Shown: one piece after another, positions 1 through 11,001 of the stretch
Layout of the letters: each line of letters begins with the position of its first letter
How positions within the stretch are numbered: the first letter of the stretch is position 1
Assembly: GCF_000350225.1 (NCBI RefSeq)
Contig: NW_005179004.1
Span: forward strand, 369,408-433,407
DNA: 64,000 nucleotides
Direction of reading: 5' to 3'
Source of the DNA: Chondrus crispus
Taxonomy: Eukaryota; Rhodophyta; Florideophyceae; Gigartinales; Gigartinaceae
The notes under the pieces: generated by a model
What the model was told of the DNA's origin: nothing
Databases searched by the model: none
Seen by the model: the letters and a program-made list of their open reading frames with translations, nothing else
Made by a program: the position numbers and the translations under genes

Positions 1-363
1 GAAGCGTAGTGAACCATGGCCGCGGCATTTCGGTAATTGGAGGAGGTGGATGTAGTGTATGTAGCCGTAACAATACTCTTTGGTTGCTACAAATAAATGT
101 GATGTGAACGCCGCTGGAACCGCCATCGGTTCCATCCTTCGGGATGGGACCGTTTCTGGACCAGCGGGGTGACATCACCTTTGCAAGAAAGGTACTGGAC
201 TAACATTTCATTGACTGAGAGTAGGTCGGAGCATTACGTCTAGTGCTGCATTGGAGCTGCGAATGGAGACATATATTCATTGCCCTGGAGCAGCAAAACA
301 TGGTCGTCGGTGGCTGCGCATATGGAGCGATGATCACCGTCTCATCATTGCATCAATGCAAAA
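1..363. other. non-coding stretch at window start
   Basis: No convincing gene. A small hairpin lies near 128-153 (CGGTTCCATCC facing GGATGGGACCG). Short ORFs here have no protein-like composition. Confidence 0.5.
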
Positions 364-575
364 GCGTTTGGCCCTGCAAGACCTGCGCGTGTACAGCGCC
401 AGCCAGCCATCTACCGCCGCAGGCCAGGTAGAGCCGCTGTGCCATAACTATGCTGGTTTTCAGCCAATGGCGTTTGGCACTGCGAGACTTACCCGTGTGC
501 AGCGCCAGCCAGTCATCTACCGCCACAGGCCAGGCAGAGACGCTGTGCCATAACTATTCCGATTTTCAGCCAATG
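364..575. repeat. two-copy 106-bp tandem repeat
   Basis: Two diverged copies of a 106-bp unit, 364-469 and 470-575, both starting GCGTTTGGC and ending CAGCCAATG; a third copy starts at 576 but breaks off after a few bases. No coding capacity is shared by the copies. The block lies upstream of the zinc-cluster ORF and could be its 5' region or an unrelated minisatellite. Confidence 0.8.
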
Positions 576-826
576 GCGTTATTGGTAAAAAATGTGCAAA
601 ATCGCGACATGAAATCAACAAGCGTTGCTACATTTATGACACATTTTTTGCTGGCCCGGACCAAAATATTTGCCCAGATTTTTTATTGCCTCCGATAGGA
701 TGATTTGACCGTCCTGTGTGCCGTGAATCGGGAAGCTCATTGAACGAATTTGGCCCATCCGACTGTGACGGACCTACGTGGGATCGTTCGCGGACTAGTA
801 ACGTTGCTGGTTCACTCGTGCCGGAA

Positions 827-2449
827 ATGAATGCATCGGAATCGCGTGAGCCGCAGCGGTTCACATTCGAAACCGTCGGGCAGCGTAGAACTGGAAGCCA
901 CCATGGCAGTGGGGGACGACACCGGGAAGTTTCCATTAGAGATGGCGAAACGTTTGCCGAACTTACTAGAGTCGTAATGGCGCACACGCTCGTAGATTTA
1001 TGCGAGAGTCGTAAGAATGCCTTGGCGTTGTTGTCATCCATTGCGTGTGATTCGGTTCAGAGGACAGTGCTTTCTGAAAACTTTAATCGATTATGCTCAC
1101 AAGATATAAAAACAAATCGGATCGACAAGCTCCCAGAGACAGCAATTGGGATCTCGGCCAACTTTACCCGGCTTCTGAGCTGCAGAGATTCCTCAAACAT
1201 GGATCGAAACCCGGGTAATTCCCATGCGTTATGTGTTTGGATCGACGACGATGGGGGCACAAGATGTACGTGCGTTGGGCAATCGCGCTTCCAAGATCTG
1301 AGAAGCATGGTTTTCAAGCCATACTGCTCTCATACTCATGACTTCCGCAGTTTTGTTCACCATGTTTTCCGTCTCGCATCGAAAGATACGGACTACAAGT
1401 GGAAGGAATTTGTGCAACTTGTTCTGGAGTCCGACGCTGACTCGGGTAATTTACATTCCAACGATAACTCAAACGTTACGAGAATGCATAAAGGTTGCAT
1501 TGTAGTGGTTAAGGAGCACCCAGTATCTGAATCGGAACAGGTAACCTGGATACCGGTCCAAGTTCGAGTTCGAATCCACCGAACATCCACGAAAGAACCT
1601 CATTCCACACTAATTTGCTGTTTTTGCAAAGCTGTAGCCCGACACATGTGCAACCACACCAAAATTGCTCGGCAGGCGCTCAACACGGAACTTTTCTCTG
1701 CGCAAAATGTCTCTAGAAGCAACTCAAAAGGCAGTACTTATATGCGATTCGAAGAAACCGTGTCCCAACTTCCGCTCACGGTCGCTTCATGCCCCAGATC
1801 AACAAAATTGGACTTTGATGCGGGTGAAGTTGCCCGGCAGGGGGGAAAAGTGATTGTACCATCCCCGACAGTTTGTAAATATTGTGGGGCATCCTGGGGC
1901 TCAGCATATATCAATGAACGGAGGGGTGTGTTGATTTCTAGTTACGGACCTTGCAAACTTAACGTACGCACCTTTCGGTGTCAAAACTCAACTTGTGGAC
2001 GGGACGTTTCCTCCGACGGAAGAGAACATTGCATGACCTTCGAGAGTATAACCACCGGAATTACACATATAGCAATGAGACAGACGTGCGAAGGTGTGGT
2101 TCTTGGAAGCGGGACTCTCACAGCGAGGTTACAGGAATTATTGAAGAAGCATGTTACATCTCGAAATGCGGGTATCGGTGACCACTCGGTGGAACTTCGT
2201 TCTGTCAAAACCTTGCTTCGTGTATGTGTTCTTGGTATGCATCTCATGAAAAAAGATCCACCATCTCAGTTCTTCACATGTACGACCTGTCAACCGCTGA
2301 TATCGACGCCGGCGAATGGAAGTGTGCGTCCAAAAATGACTGCACTACGCGTTGATGGAATCTGGCTCGGATCGCAGAGCCATTTGTCAGAAACCTTCAC
2401 CAATATTACGGCTTCTTGTAGGCCTTTTGATGTTAAAATCGAGGTCTGA
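827..2449 (+). CDS. Cys-cluster (SWIM/CxC-type) protein, C-terminally truncated, possibly KDZ-transposon related
   Basis: The open frame runs from 716 (GTG) to 2449; the first in-frame ATG is at 827, giving about 540 residues. Three zinc-type clusters are visible (numbers from 716): a CTC...YCSH pair near residue 183-200, CFC...MCNH (C-x-C-x7-C-x-H, SWIM spacing) near 302-314, and CKYC...C...CQNSTC near 390-425, followed near the end by CTTC...DGIWLG. This order of Cys clusters and a C-terminal DG-x-x-LG block resembles the CxC modules of Kyakuja-Dileera-Zisupton transposases and HMGXB3-like proteins; that assignment is from memory. The last residues are encoded by the 62-bp repeat that begins at 2429, so the original C-terminus, including any catalytic domain, has been replaced. 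Read as a truncated or dead gene; the clusters argue that the frame was once coding. Confidence 0.55.
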   Translation: MNASESREPQRFTFETVGQRRTGSHHGSGGRHREVSIRDGETFAELTRVVMAHTLVDLCESRKNALALLSSIACDSVQRTVLSENFNRLCSQDIKTNRIDKLPETAIGISANFTRLLSCRDSSNMDRNPGNSHALCVWIDDDGGTRCTCVGQSRFQDLRSMVFKPYCSHTHDFRSFVHHVFRLASKDTDYKWKEFVQLVLESDADSGNLHSNDNSNVTRMHKGCIVVVKEHPVSESEQVTWIPVQVRVRIHRTSTKEPHSTLICCFCKAVARHMCNHTKIARQALNTELFSAQNVSRSNSKGSTYMRFEETVSQLPLTVASCPRSTKLDFDAGEVARQGGKVIVPSPTVCKYCGASWGSAYINERRGVLISSYGPCKLNVRTFRCQNSTCGRDVSSDGREHCMTFESITTGITHIAMRQTCEGVVLGSGTLTARLQELLKKHVTSRNAGIGDHSVELRSVKTLLRVCVLGMHLMKKDPPSQFFTCTTCQPLISTPANGSVRPKMTALRVDGIWLGSQSHLSETFTNITASCRPFDVKIEV

Positions 2450-2490
2450 AAAATTTGCCGCAAAAATTCGTCAACCACTAGGCCACAGGC
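2429..2490 (-). repeat. tRNA-like 62-bp repeat, copy 1
   Basis: Matches 2699-2760 at 59 of 62 positions. On the minus strand it begins GCCTGTGGCCTAGTGGTT, which contains an excellent RNA polymerase III A-box (TGGCCTAGTGG); a weak B-box-like stretch (TCGATTTTA) follows about 35 bases later. No closed cloverleaf can be drawn, so it is best seen as a decayed tRNA or a tRNA-derived SINE head. Confidence 0.45.
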
Positions 2491-2698
2491 GCGAGCTTCT
2501 TGGTGTCCCCTTGGGCGCGCTTACTTTTCAAAACTCCCCCTCGACCAAGGGACACCAAACAAACGGCGCGGGTCACTGCGCAACACACAGGCAGGTATGT
2601 TCCCAAGTGTGACACAAACAAACAAACAGTGCGCCGCCCAAGGGCACCCGGTGAGAATCGAAGTCACGAATGGTAGCGTAAATCTGGGCCCATAACCG
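2491..2698. other. spacer between the two tRNA-like repeats
   Basis: Holds an inverted repeat (2500-2514 against 2545-2558, TTGGTGTCCCCTTGG type) and, near 2640-2700, CTGGGCCCATAACC, which resembles the anticodon arm of an initiator tRNA-Met. No complete tRNA folds from it. Confidence 0.35.
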
Positions 2699-2760
2699 GA
2701 TGTTAAAATCGACGTCTAAAAAATTTGCCGCAAAAATTCGTTAACCACTAGGCCACAGGC
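2699..2760 (-). repeat. tRNA-like 62-bp repeat, copy 2, at the gypsy-1 insertion point
   Basis: Second copy of the 62-bp repeat. Its 5' end on the minus strand is exactly where gypsy-1 inserted: its last five bases, CAGGC (2756-2760), are the target-site duplication repeated at 17020-17024. The next two bases after the element (GC) continue the homology to copy 1, which confirms the empty-site structure. Confidence 0.5.
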
Positions 2761-3618
2761 TGTAGTGCAATGCGCCTGTCAGGCAGAAACCGCGGTCCGA
2801 TCGTCCAGCAAAAACAACAACAGCAACAAAAAGAAGAACTGCCGATGGCACAGCGCTACGGAGTGTCCGACTCTCCCTTCTCCGTTTAAACGAGCTTGCG
2901 ACTCGTAGTAGCTCAGATCCCTGATAGGGGGGCACAGAGAAATAGCCCGGCCCGGGATCGATGTGGTAGAGACTTGCAAAGAGAACTGCTCGACGAGTGT
3001 GGGGTGGGGCGCGTAATTAGGTACCCCGGTTCCACTGGGTTGTAAGGCCAATGCTCGTTGAGCTTCTTCGACACCTTGTAACGCGACAAGGCCTTCGACG
3101 GGGGCGTCGCAACGCAGCCCGACGGGATGAAATGAAAGTAGCAGCGCTACGTCAACTGTGCCGCCCGATGGCTCGAAACACCTACACCGGTTCGGTCGCA
3201 ACCGAGGCCGATGGCACCAACACAAGATAAGGGAAAAATAGGTAGAATTACAGAGAGAAAGGATAGGGAAATAAAGGAAAGAAAAGGGAACCCCCGAGCG
3301 CAAAGGATAAAGTAATCTGTAGTTAAAGGGAATGTCTTGTAAAAGACGGACTTCAACCAAGGCGATATCAGACTCTGGCAACTCGGGTTGGTTTATTGAC
3401 TTGTTCGGTCAAAGGGCTAAGTTATATAGAGCCCCGCCGGGGCGAGTACAGTAGCTCTCGGCTCTAGATTCTAGATCTAATTAGTAAATAAATTAAATAA
3501 TTAAAATAATCGTGCGCTTCGTCGCACACGTGTGTCCCCTAAACCCGGACCACAGTATCCAATTTGTTTCGTTTTTCACTTCTTTTCACCCCCCTCGTCG
3601 GGTGCGTATTGCACTACA
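2761..3618 (-). repeat. gypsy-1 3' LTR (858 bp)
   Basis: Begins TGTAGTGCAAT and ends ATTGCACTACA, an 11-bp perfect terminal inverted repeat, and is nearly identical to 16163-17019. A TATA motif on the minus strand lies at 3422-3428. A palindromic ACACGTGT (G-box) lies near 3527. Confidence 0.95.
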
Positions 3619-3620
3619 TA

Positions 3621-3630
3621 TCCCCCTTCC
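3621..3630 (-). promoter_or_regulatory. gypsy-1 polypurine tract
   Basis: On the minus strand GGAAGGGGGA lies two bases from the 3' LTR boundary (3618), the expected plus-strand primer position for an LTR element transcribed leftward. Confidence 0.75.
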
Positions 3631-3741
3631 GAGCGCTCTTGTACGCCGCTCCGCCATCGTATAATCTCCTCGCCGTTTCTCTCATAACCCTACACCGCCG
3701 TATCCGGTAATCGGTGAAAGTGCAAGAGCAAGACGGGCCCC

Positions 3742-5706
3742 ATGTTTCCTTCATTCTCGAGCCACTCGAGTGGTGGTACCAAACGCAAGCGCTACGGCGT
3801 GGGCTTTTCTTCCACTTCCCACGACCCTCTAAGTCTTCCTTCCATCCCTCGATTACCCCGTGATTCCCAACATGCTGGCCCTGTTGGCCACATCGATTCT
3901 GATCCTAACGCTCCGTCATCGCGTCGATACCCTGCTGCGTTGGAGCTCCACGATAAGGCCATGCGCCTTAATCCTGTGCTTTTCGCTTCCGCTAAATAGT
4001 TCTCTGTGATCGGTGTATGCGCCTTCGATGACATTCCTTACTCGGTCCCCGACGGCGCCGGTATGCTTACAGGACAAGTCCCCCTTCAAGCTATTCGGTC
4101 TTACGATTGGTTGGCTCGCATCGCCATTCCTCCCTCCATCCTGTGTCACACTCCGCCTCGTGGTCGTGCGGTGTTATCGACCCGCTTCATGACCGCTGTG
4201 TGCTACAGGCTTGAGCTGCCATTGACGCAGGATCTCATCCCTGAGGAATTCGGTTGTGACACGTGGCAGTTTCGCACCGAGGGCGAGCGGTCTTACCTCG
4301 ATAACATGCTGGCCTGGACCTCCGATAACCCTCCTTGTGAAGCTAACCGCCTTTGGTTCAACCAACGGACCGTCTCGGGCGACGCTATGATGTGGACCAA
4401 CGCCATAATTCCGGCTAATTTCCGACTTATCAAGCGGGGTACCATCCCCTTCTTTCAGCACACAGTGCGCTTCGAACGCCGTATTCGGTCTGACACGGGT
4501 TATTTTGTGGCCTACCAGATGTTGGAGGCGCGCGAAATTGCGAGGTGCCATTACGCCAATCGTTATCAACGTATTCCGTCGTGGTGGAGCCAATTTGAGG
4601 TCTGCCAAGGCTTCTGGGCTGAGCTCGGCCCTGTGTACGCGTATTACGGAAGGTATTTACGTGATCCTCGACATGGTATTTGGGTAGTCTTCCTCACAGA
4701 GTGGTGTACCAAAGTGGCAGTGACCCTCCTGTGGAAGACCTACGACTGCTGGAGGTTGTGGTACTTGCCTCCCCAGCTCATCAGCCTCATGCGACGCCTT
4801 GATTATTCGGTTCCCCTGGGCGGTGCTGATGCAGACACCGAACTGCATTTTCTCCTCGATGAAATAGAGGAGGTCGATTTAGACTTGATACCGCGTCAAA
4901 ATTCCTCTCGTTCCTTCGGCCGGCAGCGCCCCTCCTTCTCTCCTCGTCGTGCTCATCGTGGTGCGGGGGACTACGCTTGGTTTAACCCCTGGACGGGATC
5001 GCAATGTTCTTGCGACGAGGCGCGTCTGAGTCAGCAGTATGGGAGTCAGACGCCCGTTTCGGTTGAAATGCCCGGGTTCCTTGCGGATCCCCGCGAGCGC
5101 GACCTCTGTCCCAGAGAGGCTTTGCGTTCTCGCCCTGTGTTACCGGTCTCACCGACTTCACTTCCTGTCGATCCGGCCGACCCGACTCTTCCCGTGAATG
5201 CTTCGACAAGGGTGACGAGAGCCCCTGGATGGGAGGAGATCAAATCCCCTTTGCGGTCCCATTCACCTCCAGTGGCCAGGTGTCAACCTCTATCAGAGAC
5301 GAGAGAGGTCCCCTCGTCAGCTAGCCGGGCTGACAGTCTGTCCGTGCGCGCAGCCCCAGAAAGGAAGGGAAATTCTTTGTCCCTTACCCCCTCGGCTCCT
5401 CCTGCATCGTCTTTCCCTGTGCACGTCCCAGCTCGTCCCCCTTCTCCTGCGGCTGTTCCGGTTGCCGCCCCCTTGTCACCAATCGTCGACGCAGTCCAAT
5501 CGACCAGGGGAGGTTCGACCTCCCCGTCTTCTCCAGATGTTATCAAAAAGAACGACGGCGCCGCCAGCGTCTATCGCACATTGCTCCGTGCTCACGGAAT
5601 AAACGAGGGGGCTCTTCGAGGAGCGTCCCTCGTTGACCTGCGCTTATTGGCGCAGCTTGTCGCCTCACTTCCGAAGGAAAAATGCTTGGGTGAATTGTCC
5701 CATTGA
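3742..5706 (+). pseudogene. antisense extra ORF of gypsy-1, one nonsense codon
   Basis: A frame of about 655 codons on the strand opposite to gag-pol, starting 124 bp inside the 3' LTR. It opens with ATG at 3742, is broken once by TAG at 3997-3999 and then stays open to 5706; an in-frame ATG at 4006 follows the stop. The N-terminal part has a basic TKRKR motif; residues roughly 90-370 are rich in aromatic and hydrophobic residues with several Trp-Trp and Tyr-Tyr pairs and look globular; the C-terminal third is Pro/Ser-rich and probably disordered. No known domain is recognised. Antisense ORFs between integrase and the 3' LTR occur in some plant Ty3/gypsy lineages (Retand-type aORF), but I see no sequence link. 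The length of the single open frame argues for past selection. Confidence 0.6.
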
Positions 5707-8700
5707 CCCATTGCCGATCGTAGCGTCCTGCCAATCCGTATTCGGATCATTGTCCTCTGAGAGTGTCGTCTCATCGTCGACACTTCCCTTCGTTCCACCG
5801 AAAATAAATTGCATTTCCTTCTCCTATCAACTTCCTCCTCTTGTTGCACTTGTCTTCTCTTTATCCAACACGTACGTCATCCTTCTCCTCATTTTCCTTT
5901 TTCTCCTTTATCCAACACGTACGTCATCCTTCTCCTCATTTTTCTTTTCCTCCGCTTTTTTTTCTCTCGCGAGTTCAGTAGGTCCGTTTCTCGCTTGCTT
6001 CCCTCACTGAGGGAGTACTGACTCCCCTGTAGTCTCTAAATGCGATCCGAATATGCGGACCATCCGGGTGATGTGTTCCTCGATGTTTGAACATCGATAT
6101 ATCCTCATCCATGGTGGTACCGTCTGCCTTGATGGCCTTAGCGAAGTCCCCCTCGAGATTCATCTCTCCTTTTCCTGCTCGTCAGCTTTGAACGCACAGA
6201 GTCACTGTACGTCTCCGTTTCGCAGGCTTGTCTTCTCGTGCAATTTTGAACGTAATGCTGACGACGTCCTCGTCGTCGCTTTGTGAGATTCACCTTCCGA
6301 ACCCCCTTTGTGTGGTCTCTCGTAGCTGTCGAACAGCCACATTCATTCTCCACGTGCTCCCAAAAAATCTTTCTCTCCTGGTACCCCATTTCTTTCTTTG
6401 TCGAACTGGACGGCGTTTGCTCGCGCGTCACCTTCGGCGATGGTGTGCGCGTCGCGGGGTCCTGATCCGCTTACTGTTATCTTCTGGGGCGGCTTGTCAA
6501 CATCCCATTGTGGGGTCGCGTCCTCTGCGTCTACACAAAAAAAATAATGATGATGGAGAAGGGAGGGGGGAACGAGGTTATGGCGTCAACTGTATTCATT
6601 TTGCGCTTACCGGTTAGCAGAGTTTGCTGGCCTGGAGCAGGGGGGGAAGGGGTATCAAGGCCTCAATCTGTCTTCCTCTCCTGCTTGTCATCTCCTCGGT
6701 CTTAGTTCGACCTCTACGCCGGCGACGCCCTTGGCATAGCAAACTGTAGTCTCCTGTGGGGGTGTCCATCAGCTTTCGGGGTGTTCACGAACGACCATCC
6801 TCAGTCGTAATTTGGGGCATTTGGGAGAGTGAAGGGGGGGTTGGTTCTCAAGCTTCCTCCTCTTGTGATTTCCGTGGTCGCAAGATCGGCGCCTGGAGTC
6901 TGATGGCAACAAACGTGATACGTGTGCATTTCCCAGCGGCGGCTGCTGCTTTCCATAATTTTTCTTTTTAAAATATTCTCACGGCCGCTTCACACGTGTG
7001 TCTCCGTGCACTTGTCTGCCGGTGGTTTTCGTTTCTAAGTCAATAGAATGACTCGTCTCTCGTTGTGTCGGCTGCACACAACGTCCTCGTGCGACTACCT
7101 CTGCCGCCGGCATGTCGTGTCGTCACCTCCAGTGTACATCCGACCCCCTGGTCGTCTTCTGTTCCCATCTATGCTCCTCTTTGAATCCTGAGATACCTCC
7201 TCTTGATTCGTGCTCCCTTCGTACAACCTCCCTCACTTCCTGCCGAACCGTACTGTACGTGTCTACGCGAAATTGTCAGCCTGCATTCCGCGTAGCAAAA
7301 ATTGCAACTTCCCGCAACGCGTTCCCACGTCCCTGATATCCACCTCTGGTCTATGCCAATTTTTCCTCCTCTTTTTCTTGCATCCTACCCTCACTCGGGG
7401 CTCAGCGTATCCCCTCATTTGCCTCTAACTCCCCCTTCGTTCGCCGAATGTGGGACGCTTGACACAAGTGACCTACTGATCGCATACTGTAGTCAGTCGC
7501 GCCGTCAATCGTCCGCGGACGATCGACGATCAATATCGGGGTCCCAGGTTGCCCCGGTGTAATCGACGTCGCTTAGCTTGCGAGTTCCCCTAGCTCTTCT
7601 CTTCCTGGCTCGGGGAATTAAATTGGGAACGTCATTACCCCAACAAAGGCACGTTGTCGTCACTCGACGCCGTCAATCGGGTTGAAAGCTCGTCGTGTCC
7701 GCCTTTCCTTTTCTTTTTTTGAAGTGTACGTTCTACAGTTCCTCCTCTTTTCCAACTCGTCTGCCCTTCCGTCCACGTTAGGGACAACTGTCCCTGTCGC
7801 AAAAGGGTTCGTGGGGCGACTTCCTCGATGGCTTTCGTATGCCGGTTTCCTCAATCTTGCACGATTTCTCTCTCCTTTCTCAGCGGTTCAGTGTGATGAT
7901 CCGCGTGAAAGCCTTGACACTCAGTCGACTCTCGATCGTGACGAGTCCCCTGTCTTCCATCAGCATTCCCTTTTCTCTTGGGGTTGCTTCGCAGGCCCTC
8001 TCGACCTTCTGCGTGCGTCATCCTCATCCGCCTCTCCTATTTGCCTGCCTTTCGAAAATGGGCTACAGTACAGTCAAGCTATCACGAGCATTGACATACA
8101 TGAATGTGTATACAATTTTTTTAGTCGTTGCTCGTCGATGATCGACCTTGTCGATCTTCCCTCGCGCTTGTTCATCACACCGGGCCCGCCATCGCGACAA
8201 CCAGCTGGTACCTCCGTAAAACGGGTTGCTTCGGGATCGCCTAACTCGGGGTGCCACACGCGCGTAGGTGCGTAGGTCGCTCTTCTCCTCCACTTGTCGT
8301 CGCGTTTCTCAAAGCCACCTAGGGCTCGCCCTGCTGCCAGCCTTGCGATTTGGGCGGGCTTCGCCTTTCCTTTCTCTTCTCCTGCTCGTGTCTTCCGAGC
8401 ACACTCAACGAGGATCTCTGCAACACAAAAAATAGAAAATAAACAAAGGAGACAAAACAAAAAACAACAGCAAGAGAGAGATAAAACAAAAACAATTAGT
8501 GGGGGGAGGATACCGTCATGAGCCCATAAGTAATGTGTCCGTCACGGAGGGCTGATCGAATATCTCGGTCCCCTCATTTCTCCGCTTTCGTCATTGTCCT
8601 GCTTCGGTGTCGCGCTCGTCCTGGTCAGCATGACATTATGTCATCACCCTCGTTAGCGCGGCACGTCGGGAAGGCAGAGGGCGTCCTCAGTATAATTTAG

Positions 8701-9288
8701 CGTTCTTCGCGTGCCCTCGATCCTTTCCCAGGCGGTGTTATAAACTAGGGAAGTTGATCTTCCTGGTCGGCGAGCGTCCGTCTCACTGTTTCTTGAGCCT
8801 CATCAGCACCTCGGAAGCAAATGTTTGCCAAAGCCGTCGGCGGGTGCGTCCGTCACATTCTACACTGAATGTAGGAAGACAACCGTGGGGCGGCCTTGGG
8901 CACTTGTATCGTTGTTGTTGGCACCCCTCGCGTGCCCTTCGCTTACCCAGTAATTTTCCTAATCTTGCTTATAATTGCAAGGGACGGCTACGGCTCCTTC
9001 TGACTCATTTTTCCAGATTGGTATCTCCTCGTGGACACTTCCCATTCTTCCGATTAAATTACACTTCGTGCATTCGAATCGTACGTCCGAACGTTAGCTC
9101 ATGTCCCGTTTGCAGTAATGCGAATGCATACTGTACTCCATCATCCGGACTGACGATATCACTTTCCTATTTCTAGAACCGTCCCTCACGTCCATCCCTT
9201 AACGTACGGGTTTACGCGGGTCGCCTGCTTCTTTCCTCTTCTCATACTCTACTCACAGACCTCGCGTCTGGCCTCTTCTTGACAGTCA
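5707..9288. other. gypsy-1 long internal non-coding region
   Basis: About 3.6 kb without a supported gene between the antisense ORF and the chromodomain. The plus strand is pyrimidine-rich, so the element RNA would be purine-rich. A 47-bp unit is repeated in tandem at 5864-5910 and 5911-5951. Short ORFs on both strands are low-complexity and unsupported. Confidence 0.7.
5864..5951. repeat. 47-bp tandem repeat inside gypsy-1
   Basis: Two units beginning TCCAACACGTACGTCATCC, 47 bp apart, in a CT-rich tract; the second is slightly incomplete. Confidence 0.8.
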
Positions 9289-11001
9289 TTATCCAGGCAG
9301 CGCGCGCGCGATTTGCGCGGGTAAGGACAGCCGCTTCCTTCGGAAGTAATTGACTGTTGCGCTGCGGGGTAACTGCTCAATGGGCTCCCACGTCGCGTCC
9401 TCGGTGGTATACCCATACCATCTCACTTTGAGAATTAATTTCTCCTCGTCGTAGCCGTTGTCCACGATCTTGTCGATCACATACTCTTGACTCTCGGCTC
9501 CTTCTTTCTGCGTGTCCAACTGTCCGTCCCCCTTCCGAAGAGCCCGCGACTCATCCTCATCCTGCTCTTCCGAAACTACCATCTCTTGTAGATCGGGCGG
9601 GATGCCCGCAGCTTCCTGATTTATCACAGGTTCGTCATCCGTCCTATCCTTCGCTTGCGCGGCGGGTTCTTCTCGTTCCCCTTCTCGATTAAGGAACTGT
9701 AGCGCTTGTCGTAGCCCGATTATCGGCGTGTAGTCCATGGGACTAGGGGCTAATTCGACTCTATCTCGCGACACGCGCTCTTCTTGGTCGCCGATGGCAA
9801 TGACGACCGTATTCTCAGTTGACTCCTTCACTTGATACGGACCCGTAGCCACTTGTGCCAACATATGTTTCGGCTCGGTGGCCGTGCCTTGCTCCTTTCA
9901 AAGGAGTACGTATGATCTTGAAGGGATGTCATACTTCGGCTTGCGGAGCCTTGCGTCAAAGTTTCTCTTGTAGCGCGCTTGTTCTTTCCGCAAGCTCTTA
10001 TCAGCGCCTTTCATCAGGCTCTCCAACCACGACTGCCATTTCAGGTAGTATGCTCGTGACGAGCTGAAGTTCTCCAAAGTTGGCTGCGCTTGTAACGCAA
10101 TGCTTCTCGGCGCCCGAGCAAACACCAGCTCGAAGGGCGCGATGTTCGTAGTTCGATGAGCTTGCGTGTTGTATGCGAACGTCACAGCGTCGCTAAATAG
10201 GTCCCAGTCCTTGGGATGCTCTCCAACATATTTTCGCAACGCGGAAGTCAGCGTGCGGTTAAATGTCTCAACTTGGCCGTTGGCTTGCGGGTGGTACGTA
10301 GTCGTCAACACATTGCGTATGGCGAGAATTCGGCAGACATTCTGAAAGAACCGGGCCGTGAACTGTGTTCCATTGTCGGACAGCAGCCTGACCGGCGGTC
10401 CGTACACGAATACCCAATGGTGAACGAAGGCTTGTGGGATGTGCGCAGCTGATATCTTCTTCAACGGTACGGTTCGTACCAGTTTCGAGTATCGATCGCT
10501 GATCACGGGAATATACCGATTTCCTCGTTTAGTTGTAATTAGCTCGCCGAGGATGTCGATGGCGACAAACTCTAGCGGAGCTTCGGGCGTGAACAGCTTC
10601 ATTTCCTTCGTGTTTCTTCTTAACTTCACCCTTTCCCGCGCACATGCGGCGCAATTCTTCGCGACTGCGTAGCAGTCTAGGGCCATCGTAGACCAGTAAA
10701 AATATCTTCTCGATGTCTTGTAAAGTTTCCAGTCTCCCGGGTGGCCTGCCAATTTTGCGTAGTGGCTCAACCCTAGGACGCGGTCCCTTAAAGATTGTGG
10801 AATTACCACTTGTACAAACTCCGCCGCGGTACGGCATAGAGTTCCTTCGAGTTCCTCGGTCTCCATGCTGAACGTTCTCACCTTTCCGGCGTCTATTTCT
10901 TCCTTGATGCGGTTGCAGAAGGGGTCGACGGCTTGCTCGCGAATGAGCTCCTCCGGAGTGACAGCTTGGAATTGATCGAGGCGATCAGGGGCGGTCCCCC
11001 C
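9289..11001 (-). pseudogene. gypsy-1 integrase plus chromodomain, broken
   Basis: One reading frame runs from about 11001 to 9289, interrupted by a single TGA at 9898-9900. Upstream of the stop it has the integrase zinc module (H..H..C..C, from SHYAKLAGH to CAAC) and the DDE core: Asp in AIDILG, Asp in LSDNGTQF, Glu in GQVETFNRT. Downstream comes a chromodomain (EYVIDKIV ... LKVRWYGY ... ATWEPIEQLP), the module chromoviruses use to target histone marks. The frame lacks an ATG of its own: its 5' end lies behind a frameshift from the RT frame at a run of six C (10996-11001). The first bases of this frame encode the usual RNase H-integrase linker, which shows the two were once one polyprotein. 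Confidence 0.9.

Noticed and set aside
634-1041. Minus-strand 135-codon frame
   Set aside because: Antisense shadow of the zinc-cluster ORF.
2640-2760. A complete tRNA gene
   Set aside because: A-box and anticodon-arm-like pieces are present on opposite strands, but no acceptor stem closes on either strand.
5707-9240. Numerous 60-200-codon frames in the gypsy-1 internal region
   Set aside because: Pyrimidine-rich sequence gives Ser/Leu/Phe/Pro-rich chance frames without domains.
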